64,000 bases of DNA, from contig OZ023265.1 of NCBI GenBank assembly GCA_964006375.1, positions 15,483,252 to 15,547,251 of the forward strand, in the 5' to 3' direction. Each line of letters opens with the position of its first letter. Within the stretch, counting starts at the first letter, position 1. This document shows positions 10,599 through 21,972 of this stretch, piece after piece. The position numbers and the translations under genes are program-made. Source of the DNA: Tillus elongatus. Taxonomy: Eukaryota; Arthropoda; Insecta; Coleoptera; Cleridae. The notes beneath the pieces are model-generated. The model saw only the letters and a program-made list of their open reading frames with translations. It ran no database searches and was not told where the DNA came from.

Positions 10599-11175
10599 CT
10601 TTTCTTACAAACATGCATTATATTTCGATGGAAAATACAAAAAAGCAATAACATAAGGCGTGCTCGATTAAAAAGAAAGAAAATTTGATACACCGACTTA
10701 TGGCCCACCTGTGATTGTAGAAATATTTTTTTAAGATGTAGCTCAGGACACCCTATAATTAATGTATACAACTTTTTTTCGCAGCTTGTAGAATAACGGA
10801 TAAATTGAACTTTATTGATTTTTTACGCAAATTCGCCAAAAATTATATACCATTAAACGGTAAACTCTATAGCTAAAACTACTGGAAATATTTTAGTAAA
10901 ATGAAGGACAATGGTGGTTGAAGCTCAATGTGTGTAAAACATTCTTCGTGCGGCATTTTATTCACATAATCCGTATTAGTTTCAGGTTATTTGCCTAAAT
11001 ATTGCCAATTTTGACGTTTTAAATCGCGACTTTGACGTTTTGTGAAAAAAATCATTTCTTTTCTTTAAATGCCTATAACTTTTTGCATTTCAACCTATAA
11101 AGCTAAATTTTGGTTCGTAATTTACTTTCATGATATAAACGCGCGTATTTGGTTGCCCTGACGTTGTTATTTTCT
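10599..11175 (-). repeat. Composite repeat body, minus orientation
   Basis: Contains the body cues CGACTTATGGCCCACC, GAACTTTATTGATTTTTTAC, ATGAAGGACAATGGTGGTTG, GCCAATTTTGACGTTTTAAA and GCCTATAACTTTTTGC. It is the first of two adjacent tandem units. Confidence 0.75.
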
Positions 11176-11239
11176 ACTGAATTCCGTCAGAAATTAGATG
11201 GCTAACTATAGAAGGAAGTATTAGTTTTGAAAGATTAAA

Positions 11240-11510
11240 AAAAACTCTGGACGCAGCAAGTGCGTTATGGTAGTGAATTTTCATAAAAATGTTTTTATTG
11301 CAAATATGTGTGTTTTCTTTTTAAGAAAGCAGGCATCAATTTTGGTTACCAGTATAACCTATATAGTAAAAGCAATGTGCCATGTTTCATAAAAATAACT
11401 TTATTGTGTGAAAATGTACCAAGATTTCCAAAAGTAGACTTAAAGTGTTCCCGGAAAAACTCGTTTCTTGGTCAACCTTATAGGTTAATAGCAGAATTTC
11501 TTTTCTTACA
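11240..11510. mobile_element. MITE (family B), right end missing
   Basis: Left end GGACGCAGCAAGTGCGTTAT plus the usual interior. The copy passes into the composite body before reaching its right inverted repeat. Confidence 0.7.
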
Positions 11511-12645
<1,135 letters not shown>

Positions 12646-12762
12646 CGTATATCATCTAATTTATGAGAAATGTGGGCATGTTGCTAGCAAAGCTATATAG
12701 AAATGCTCAAAGATCTCTATAGATATTATAAATTCGTTATCTAAAATGCAGGTGCGACTCCA
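12646..12762. other. Spacer before a LINE tail
   Basis: Short unrecognised sequence; the 3' insertion boundary of the following LINE lies at its right edge. Confidence 0.3.
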
Positions 12763-14010
12763 CAATAATAATAATAATAATAATAACATAACATAACATA
12801 ACATAACATTTATTTAACCATCAACATTTACATGGTTCGTCGCACATAAATAAATAAAATAATTGTATAATGTACTTACACATGACAAAGAGTGGTTGAC
12901 AATATACATAAAATAAAACAAAATATAAAATGAGCTGACCAAAACACCATTAGTTAATTAAAAATTTAATTCTTCAATGGAATATATAGGTCTCTCTATT
13001 AATTTTCTTTTTATCACAGATGCAAACCGTCTTTTAGGCAATTCTCTGACCACTGCTAGAAGGGAATTAAACAACCTAACTCCAGTATACCCATGGCTCT
13101 GCTGCGTGCGGCTTATCCTGTGATGAGGAATCACAAACTGACTTTTACCTCTAGTTTCGTAACTGTGAACCTGTTCGGGGAAGAAAAAACTGGCTTGATG
13201 GTCATAAATGTAAAGAAGGCAAGTAATTATATAGCTTGCTGGTAGGGTAAGTATTTTATACCTCTGGAACTGTGGTCCTCAGAAACGTTATCAATCGCCC
13301 TAATGGCTCTTTTCTGTTGAAAAAAGACACGCGCTGCATGTGGCGAGGATTCCACAGCAAAATCCCACAGATTGCAATGCTTTAAAAGTAAGCATAGTAA
13401 GTAACCCGTGCGGCGCTTTCATCTATGATGTATCTTATTCTACGGATTGAGTAGATAGCTGATGATAATTTTTTACACATTTGGTCTATGTGGGGTTTCC
13501 AGATTAAACAACCATCAATATGAAAGCCTAAAACTTTATTATTTTCGCATGAGTTCTGTAGATAGTCCCTGGTAGTTATGACAAGTCTTGATGTTTTTTC
13601 TGCATTAAGCAATAACTTGCTTGCTTTAACCCATGCTTCCACCTGCTGGATGAATTGATCACCCTTGTAATTTATATGGTCTGGAACTGATTTTTTAATT
13701 ACTGACGTGTTATCTGCGAAGATGCAACTTCTGTCTGCCCTAATGTTTTCGAGCAAATCGTTAATATATAATAGGAAGAGCATTGGTCCCAGTATAGAGC
13801 CCTGTGGTACTCCCAAGTCTACCTGTTTAATGTGGTATTTTTCCAGCTAACCAATTGCACCCTGTTCCTTAAATATGATTTGTAAAAGTGTTCCTATTCT
13901 GCCTCTCATTCCGTAATATTCCAACTTAGAGATAAGGATCTGGTGGTTTACAATATTAAAGGCTTTGCTAAGGTCAAAGCACCATAACACAATAATAATA
14001 AAACATAGCA
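12763..14010 (-). mobile_element. 5'-truncated non-LTR retrotransposon with (TAACA)n tail
   Basis: Read on the minus strand, the element begins inside the reverse-transcriptase domain near 14000, ends its frame at 12958, has a 3' untranslated region with AATAAATG, and terminates in repeats of TGTTA followed by TTA repeats. Short tandem tails rather than poly(A) suggest a CR1/L2- or I-like clade; this is not decisive. The 5' truncation is the usual outcome of target-primed reverse transcription. Confidence 0.75.
12958..14000 (-). pseudogene. Non-LTR reverse transcriptase, degenerate
   Basis: Recognisable blocks in order: FDLSKAFNIVNH (RT block with the first catalytic Asp), GVPQGSILGPMLFLLYINDL, then FADNTS where the family has F/YADD, so the second Asp of the active site is lost. 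Next come LGFHIDGCLIWKPHID and the C-terminal WN-type and LFNSL motifs, ending at TAA (12958-12960). There are in-frame stops at 13847 and 13382 and frameshifts near 13330 and 13250. The N-terminal endonuclease and RT fingers are absent. Non-functional. Confidence 0.75.
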
Positions 14011-15260
14011 GATAGGGTTTTCTTCTCTTACTGAATTTGCAAACAAGTCGATATGGTAACAAATATTTAAGAAGGGGAGATTGATGTCCATATAAACATA
14101 TATTTTTTACTGGCATCCCCTTATCGAATCTGAGTTTGATATTTGAAAATCCTGACGTGATGAATTTTTTTATAGCCACATATGCATTCAGCACATCTAA
14201 ATTAATACAAAAAAGTTAATTTTATTCGACGAGCTTTTTTTTCATTTGTAAACTAGTGATTTTAACGATAAATTGAAATTTATAGTTTAAAAGAAACACC
14301 AAACATAAAGTTTTTTGTATGAGTCTGTTCTTCGCCTTTTATTTCATTTCACATAAATAATGAAATTATCTGCCTGGCTGCTAATCTCCACCATTATATT
14401 GCAACGCTTCTTTTTCACCATCAACAACAAATTACAATAATTTAGATTGTGGAAACTGGGTAGATGCAGTGTTAAACCCTCAAGTACCATAATGCAACGA
14501 AATGAATCTCGGAGAATTATGTACGCAGTCTGGGTAAACTTCACACCGAGTGGCGAGTGCATTGTCTCGAGCTCAAGATGTTCCTGGATAGTTCTACAGA
14601 AATGCTTCTAGGAAACAGAAGGATGGGCTTACAGCGATTCACACACAGCGATAGAGAGAGAGAGAGAGCATAATGGATTTGATAATGTTATTGCGGTCAT
14701 TAAGGCTACTTTAATTAGAATGAGTTGGGGTTGTGGTTTGTTGATTTCATCAGAAGTTTTAATAAGCCATTATGCTTTAACATACAGATATCATCGTGGG
14801 GAGCTGAGAATATGACAATCTGAATCATAAATTACTATTAAAAGTAATAAAGCTGAGGGAGAAACCTCTGCACCAGATTGTTTAATTGATTATATTAGAC
14901 GAGAACAAAGGGGCGACTCTGTAACAACTGAAACAAAGTCGCTGACTGTAACGTATTTTTCACTAGAATACAGAAATTCAATTTGGTTTTGTGTTTGAGC
15001 ATGCTTCTGTGTAGTGCTCACCAGATGTAGAGGATTTTTATGTTCAGGAATTAAAGGTAAATTCAGTTAGATCAAACTGAGTTTTGTATTTGCTTATGAC
15101 TGTGCTTTATTAACTCACATTTAACATGGAGAAAGCTTTGCAGTTCGGTATATATACAATTTTTTTTTGAAAAGTAACCCAGAGAATTTATACCTTGTCA
15201 AATTTCAGGATTTTAGGGACATCCCAAAACATGGCAGTTTTACCTAAAACGTTATCTTTT
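14011..15260. other. No recognised gene
   Basis: Includes a 72-codon minus-strand frame (14344-14562) without recognisable motifs and a short (GA)n near 14654. No repeat of the families in this window. Confidence 0.35.
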
Positions 15261-15264
15261 TGTG

Positions 15265-15948
<684 letters not shown>

Positions 15949-16027
<79 letters not shown>

Positions 16028-16320
16028 ACCGATAACTTAAAAAATAAAGGGCCGGTTTTGATAAAATTTAGTGAGTAAATTATTTTTGCAAGTGGCTTGG
16101 ACAAGTTCGTTAGCCAGGAAAATTGGACCAGCTTTTCCGGGAAAATAATAAGTTTTCTTCTGGAAAAAAATCATATTTCCGGAAATAACAAAGCTATGGC
16201 AACCACATTTGACAAGCTGGTTTATGTTGTAAAAACCTGTACCAGAATTTGGGTCCCTATGTTGAAAGGCAAAAAGTTATAGGCACTTAATGAAGCAAAA
16301 GTTTAGTTGCATTAAAAGTC
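15949..16320 (+). repeat. (AT)n plus T block
   Basis: About 75 bp of AT repeat, then ATCACACCGATAACTTAAAA, TGGCTTGGACAAGTTCG and AGTTATAGGCACTTAATG, i.e. a T block grading into the composite body before it decays. Confidence 0.8.
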
Positions 16321-16685
16321 AGAGAAGACGCAATACCAAAATATTGTATGTGTCAAACAAAATCTATTAAATATTACAGACAACATTTATCTTTTCATGG
16401 CGCAAAAAGTTCAGGAAGTACCAGAAAGATTACTTTGAAAATTTTATAATTTTTCTCCTATAAATATCAAACTGGAGATTTTAAACGTGAAAATTAATAT
16501 AACTACTGCGGTTTATGAATAGAGAATATTGCATAAAATGTGCATTAGAATGTTCTGGATTTATGCTACTCTTCTCATTTGTTAAAATAACTGCAAAATC
16601 TGCCTCTGAAGACCTTACATATTACAAATAAATAACTTAAGACCATTATCAGTTATCTACCATTCTTCACTGCAGTTTTCCAGAA
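16321..16685. other. No recognised gene
   Basis: AT-rich, no open frame of note, no recognised repeat. Confidence 0.35.
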
Positions 16686-16689
16686 GCTT

Positions 16690-16770
16690 TACGTGGTGTA
16701 TGGGTTATGATGCCTGTCTGATGAGCGAAGGGACGCGGGTGCAAATCTCACCGTTGACTGAATTTCTCTT
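16690..16770 (+). repeat. Possible tRNA-derived SINE head
   Basis: ATGGGTTATGATGCCTG, CTGATGAGCGAAGGGACG and CGGGTGCAAATCTC are laid out like a tRNA D-arm, anticodon arm and box B (GGTTCRANNC with two mismatches). A TTTTAAC-rich stretch follows, as after the similar minus-strand head near 20815-20905. Weak. Confidence 0.35.
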
Positions 16771-16967
16771 TTAACTTCTTTTCGTCTTTGATTCCATTTT
16801 AACGTCATCTGATCAGATTGTGTAATTCCAATATATTGTTAGCGACTTTGTGTTGAAAAAGAAAGATAATTTAATTCAAGGTTAATAGTAGCTGTTGTTG
16901 CCCTTAGTTGGTTAAACCGTGCCACAGTTAACATAGACGTAGAGATTTGTGACATCAGAAGAGATTT

Positions 16968-17210
16968 TTTAACATTCTGTGTTATTTTGAGCTGCCGTGA
17001 CAACATACTACTTGGGTCCGCAACGAGGTGGCGGCACGTGCTTCTTGTCTTACATCTCACTATATGCTGTGAAGTTGGCTACCATAGCCGTATTACTTTA
17101 TAGGTGTATTTTCGCTGCAATTAGTATGCCGTACTGACGAGCTCTAATTAGAGCGAAACCGGTCTACGGTTCTAATTGTGGTGATAATGCATCTAGCCTT
17201 ACACGTACGC
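16968..17210 (+). repeat. Hammerhead-bearing repeat, single copy
   Basis: Inverted relative to the tandem copy at 738-1320: shares GACAACATACTACTTGGGTC, GGTGGCGGCACGTGC, GGCTACCATAGCCGTATTAC, TATAGGTGTATTTTCGCTG and, beyond the ribozyme, TTCTAATTGTGGTGATAATG. It holds the intact hammerhead. The best candidate in the window for a recently competent ribozyme element. Confidence 0.7.
17128..17170 (+). ncRNA. Type I hammerhead self-cleaving ribozyme
   Basis: All core elements are present and correctly spaced. Stem I: GCCGTA (17128-17133) pairs with TACGGT (17165-17170), five Watson-Crick pairs plus one G-U. Core CTGACGA (17134-17140) fits CUGANGA. Stem II: GCTCT pairs with AGAGC around an AATT loop. 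Then GAAA (17155-17158), a minimal stem III in CCGGT, and the NUH cleavage triplet GTC, so cleavage is expected after C17164. Type I hammerheads with very short stem III are known from Penelope-like elements and metazoan retrozymes, where they process tandem transcripts, often as dimers. Activity is inferred from sequence. Confidence 0.85.
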
Positions 17211-17754
17211 TTATTTTGCTTGTTAGTATTCGCACAAAAAATCGGTAATAAATAAACACTTTGCTGGTTTCTTTTATCACTTAATTACCTCCGCATGTAC
17301 TTAGGGGTATTTATATAAGTATTCTGGGAAAACATTGATAACTGGGAACTTTCTGCAAGATCTACGTGGCATGGCGTTAAATTGCTCGTGATTGGAAACG
17401 GTATAAGCTACCCCTCTTTGAACATTCGATAGACATGTGAACATATTCTCCTAAACAACAAAAAACTGAATTAGCCCAAAAAAACACAAAATAATAACAG
17501 AGAGTTATGCCCCAGATACGTATTTCGACAACAAAGTTGTCTACATCAGTAGCTGTCGCTAAACTAAATATCTCCAAAAATAAGAAACCTATGGTAATAA
17601 AATTTGGTACGTGGATTTACATAACACAAGGTCACCCATGTGGAATAATTTAGATGTCTAGATTGAGAAAAAAGAGTTATAGGCTTTTAAATAAGCGAAG
17701 TTTGGTGCCACAGGAGGGCACAAAATCTAAATATCTGTATGTTAAACAATAGCA
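17211..17754. other. No recognised gene; faint composite-repeat traces
   Basis: From about 17560 the text (AAATATCTCCAAAAATAAG, AAATTTGGTACGTGG, AGTTATAGGCTTTTAAATAA) reads like a very diverged T block and body. Nothing else recognised. Confidence 0.4.
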
Positions 17755-17939
17755 GGGTCCACGGGAATAACTATCAAAGTCCACATTTAAACTTTAAGAG
17801 AAAAATTAATTTTAAACTTTGCACCCTAATAGTTTCAAAACAAAACAACATTAACCAATGGTGTTTTAATGTAAAGAATCTTAAAATATACATATTTCTC
17901 AAACAGCGTATAGAAAACATAACCATTAATTGAACAAAC

Positions 17940-18003
17940 AAAAAAAAAAGTCGGGATCTCTGCATTAGTGAATTTTTTTTTACGAAAATTCACTAAAACG
18001 AAA
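17940..18003 (-). repeat. Composite-repeat hairpin fragment
   Basis: GTCGGGATCTCTGCATTAGTG and the stem pair AGTGAATTTTTTTT and AAAATTCACTAAAACG, nested near the left end of the transposon, downstream of the transposase. Confidence 0.6.
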
Positions 18004-18121
18004 AAAAATTTGGTAAAGTGCATTTTCTCCATAAGAAGAAAAATCAAGGTCCAGTAAATTGATTATGGTTCTGTAAGAATGATTTTTACTTTAGTTTTTA
18101 TGTTTATTGCTTATAATTTTC

Positions 18122-19915
18122 TTACCTTCTAAATAAAATCCACATCATTGGCATTAGCTGCTGATGGTACATTTTTGTAATATTCCTGGGCGGCTGCTCA
18201 ACAAAAACTTCCCAAACATTGAAGATTTTCTTATTTTTCATTCGAAATTTGGATGCGACCATTATATAACACTTGCAGATCTTGTCTATTTGCATTATTT
18301 TCCCTTTGTTTTGAATTACGTAGCTCTCCGATGGGCCATTAAAGGTAACTAATAGATTAATTGTACGGGATTCGGTCTGAGATGCTATTATTTCAGTAAT
18401 GGTACGTGTAGGAAATGGGCACTTTGCTTTATAAAACGGTTTCAGGAACAGCGTCCAATTACGTACCAGATTTTGCTCTACCTCAACTATGGAGAAACTA
18501 GAGAGTTGTTTCCTAGGACCTCTAAAAACTTAGTTCCAATCGCTGGGAAGCTCGCATTTAGTTTTTTGGTTTAATAAGGCCATGTTCTTGTCACACTCAA
18601 TATAGCTATGGCCCCTGACTGGAAATGTGATTTTGAAGGATTGAAGTCTTTTCTTTACTGCAGTCATATAATGCAAATACCGTAAAACAGTATAATTTTT
18701 ATTTTGTCTGGCACATAAGTTGCAGGACACTTCGAGGACTTTCACTTATTCTAGCAAAATATTCACAATGAGATTAACACATGAAACTACTTCGTCCGGT
18801 CCTTTTTTAGCCGTCGTTTGGTCATAGGTGTAAAATATGGCTTCTCTTGTAGACAGTACGTGAATATTGAAAGAATAAAATGACAGTTGTCTTTTGTAGT
18901 ATACATCGTTTGTACTAATATTGGACAATGGGAGGTTTTTCTGGTAGTCCATCGCAATTGCTGCCAAACCTGTGTTTTTCATTGCTCTCTTTTTGGCCTG
19001 CCTTTTTCTAGCATAAAATGTGTTTGTTTTCATTAAATGAACCTTATTTGGTGTGAAAATTCTGTGCAATTCTGCTTGTAATTCTTCTGCCTTTGTACCC
19101 GAAGTAATTTTTTTTTCTATTACACTTTTGCTGGCAAGAAATTTGTCACACGAACTACAGGTGTCAGTGCGAGGATAGCCGAAAGAAATATTGAATTTTG
19201 TGTTGAATATGAATCGGTATTTCTCATGAGAAACTTGATAGTTGTGGTACATATTGCTGTTCATCACATGCAATTTTTTTATATTAAGTTCTTCTTGAAC
19301 ATATATTTTTTTAGAATCTTTCAAACTATATAGGCTCTTGCGCCCTTTTAACGAACCAATATGAGTAATCACTTTTTCTTCTGTTTCAGCAGAGATTCTA
19401 TGAGGCCTACTATTCTGCTTACCACGCATATCCACTGGGGCTAAACCTGTTGTTGCTAGGGCTTTTTTGAGAGTTTGGTGTGTTCTGATTGTTACACCAT
19501 GCTAAGAAATAAACGCTTTGTGACATACTACTCTCATTAGTTCTTCTTTAACGATTCTGACCTTGTATTGGTAGCTATAATCGTTCAAGTTAGCAGATTC
19601 TTCGGGTTTTCTAGGTCTTCTTCTTGCAACCGGAACAACACTAATCAGTACAGCTAAATGTTTCGTTTGTTTGTCCTTCCTTTGCATTAAATTAAACTGT
19701 TTTATGTTAGATTTACGATCTTCTAAGGTTATTTTGTCAAAACACTTGAAATGTTTGCAATTACACTTCTCACCAACAACATGTGACATAGCCCGAATCC
19801 TTTTCGTTGCTTCGCTAATTCTTCTTAGAACTTTTCTTTTCTTTGTGGAAGATTCACCGAAAATTATTTCACTGATATTACGGCTAGAATCATGAGAGTT
19901 ATTATTGTTTGCCAT
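18122..19915 (-). pseudogene. Transposase relic, DUF7869-like, 598-codon frame with three stops
   Basis: A single continuous frame from ATG (19915) to TAA (18122) with no frameshift, interrupted only by TAG at 19502-19504, TAA at 18746-18748 and TAA at 18530-18532. Order of features: basic N-terminus (STKKRKVLRRISEATKR), CNCKHFKCF, an HG-V-T-x-R block after the first stop, a Cys pair in DTCSSCDKFLA, AMDYQKNLPL, NDVYYKRQLSFYSFNIHVL, YDQTTAKKGPDEV, then CNLCARQNKNYTVLRYLHY and GHSYIECDKNM. This series is found in insect transposon-derived proteins annotated with DUF7869. Acidic residues in AMDYQ, YDQT and IECDKN are catalytic candidates (inference). The flanking inverted repeats support transposase identity. 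Confidence 0.75.
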
Positions 19916-20261
19916 TATTTTCTCCTTTCATAACATACTACAGACGTGTAGAATCTACAACAGTCACAACATACCAACTGAATTATTCTCAATGTCGATA
20001 AACGTGACAAAAACGTGAGCTAGAACCTGTTTACAGAGCATTCGATTTTGTTTTGGACTTTGATCTATTTATCATTGTACGGTTGGTCTCTGCTCGCTTT
20101 CCCTAAGAATATCATATTTTAAAGCCTGATTTAGAGGGACTGTGATCGTTGTTTGAAATGTTAGCATACATATTATAATAATACTCATAATTTCCTACAG
20201 GATGGTACGCTTATCTCAAATTGATTAAAAAAGTGACTTTGATCATTATTCCCGTGGACCC

Positions 20262-20560
20262 CTCATATTTATTAAGTACTACATAAAAATGTTGCTTTTC
20301 TTGGCGCATGCCTATATAGCTTTTGTAAAAAAAATGTGTAGATCAATTCTGCGAACATTCGCTACCATAACGGACTCGCTGCGTCCGGACATTTCTATAT
20401 TAATTTAAAATTTTAATTTTGGTATGTCTGTATCATCCTACAATTTAATTTTTTCAAATATGTACACAATTTTTTTTGTTTTTTAATTTTTTGAAATTTA
20501 CAGGGCTTCTATAAAAACTTACTACCATAACGCACTTACTGCGTTGGGGTTTTCTATGAA
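20262..20560. repeat. Two family B MITE ends
   Basis: ATTCGCTACCATAACGGACT then CGCTGCGTCC near 20355-20390, and TTACTACCATAACGCACTTA then CTGCGTTG near 20519-20545, are both right-type ends in the same orientation. Neither has its partner left end. Confidence 0.55.
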
Positions 20561-21972
20561 TAGAAACAGGGAAATATACATTCACAGACTAAATAAAGCA
20601 CCTAACACTAAATACGAATACGACGTAAATAAACCACAAGACCTGTATTTATGTATTTGATGTTATTTATTTATAATGTATTCCAATTTTTCTAAACAAT
20701 CGTACAAAGCTTTTAATTGAGTGGACATAGTGATGCATAATTTTTGCAGCTGTGATCAAATACCTTTCTAAATTTATATGTTCCATGTACCGAAAGTGGA
20801 GGTTAAAAGAGGAAGTTTTATCTGGCGCAGTCCGACAGGATTCGAACAGTGATAGCGTTCTTCATTCACGGCCAATTGGGGCCATTCACGGCCCGCATAC
20901 CAATCTGAAACTGAAATATTACGATTCCAGCACACGCTCCTTCACGTTCTTAATAACAATGTGAAGCACCACTCCAAATTCACTCCCGCTAATTATAAAC
21001 TCGTTCATTAGCGACAGGGTCCACTTTGATGGAGCCTCCTTCGTGCTCTAGTCTTATACAATGGGTGAGGCTCCTTCAGATTGTCGAGGATAATTAATTT
21101 ATTAGTCGTTAAGTCTGATTTCATCGATAGAACTAGGTTATCTGAATTGGTGATTTGGGGAAATTCGATTAAGCTTAAATTCTGATGTGACAAAGGACTT
21201 TTTTCGTTTTATTTTTGTACGCTGTTACATGGCGTTTTCAAATTTTATTTTAAAATCCTAAAAGTGTACCTTTTAAGTATAAAAATGTAGGTATAAACAA
21301 AACCTAGAACTGACTACATAGATATAGGTTCCAATCACTTTAAAATATGTCTATTTAATACTTTTTTTTTTACTTTTATGGCTACCATATGTAAGCGGTG
21401 TTTTTTTACTCACATATTTGCTAATATGTACAAAAAATTATTCAACACCTGAACTGCTTTTCAAAAATTTATACTTGCATTTTTAATTATCCAGTGCAAC
21501 TAAATCAGAGATGAACGTGGTCAAACCATGCCCCGGATATTAAAAAATCACTCTGCTGGCATCTATAATTTTTATAAATAAATAATAATTTTTTATAATT
21601 GCCAAAGTTAGACAGGCAATTTTACTTTCTATTATACATATAAGCATAATACTTTATGCTGCAGATCAAATCATACCTTACATTTATGTTAATAACTACC
21701 AAATCACAAAATTTGAGACTGAATGTATATTTAATGCAAAATGATAAACCCACAGACTTCTCTCTACAAGTAAGAAATTACGTAAATGAAATGTATCCCC
21801 AATTCAACCATTAGTGCATCGAGCCCCTAAAAGGGCGCCACTGTTTTCTGCGCATGCGGGCTTCAGGTGGTTTCCTAACCTCGTAGCTTTGTCTGAATGT
21901 TCTGCGTTTGTCATTCATTCAACTGCCGTGAAAGTATTGAAAACTGTTCCTTGATTCTTATTTTATGTGGCA
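20561..21972. other. No recognised gene; one tRNA-like segment
   Basis: Mostly unrecognised AT-rich DNA. On the minus strand around 20905-20815 there is a box-B-like GTTCGAATCCTGTCGG followed by a TTTTAAC-rich stretch, possibly a SINE head related to the one at 16690. No exon of the piggyBac relic lies here. Confidence 0.3.

Larger units (their letters stand above)
17755..20261. mobile_element. DNA transposon with GGGTCCACGGG terminal inverted repeats
   Basis: The left end GGGTCCACGGGAATAACTAT and the right end, whose complement reads GGGTCCACGGGAATAATGAT, match over about 16 bp and then share ATCAAAGTC. The only long coding sequence inside is the transposase relic on the minus strand, so boundaries and cargo agree. 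I could not settle the target duplication: flanks read AGCA and CTCA. Length about 2.5 kb. The superfamily cannot be fixed without alignment. Confidence 0.7.

Noticed and set aside
16716..16745. Hammerhead core in CTGATGAGCGAAGGGACG
   Set aside because: CTGATGA is present but the required GAAA and a pairing stem I are not; the segment fits a tRNA-like head better.
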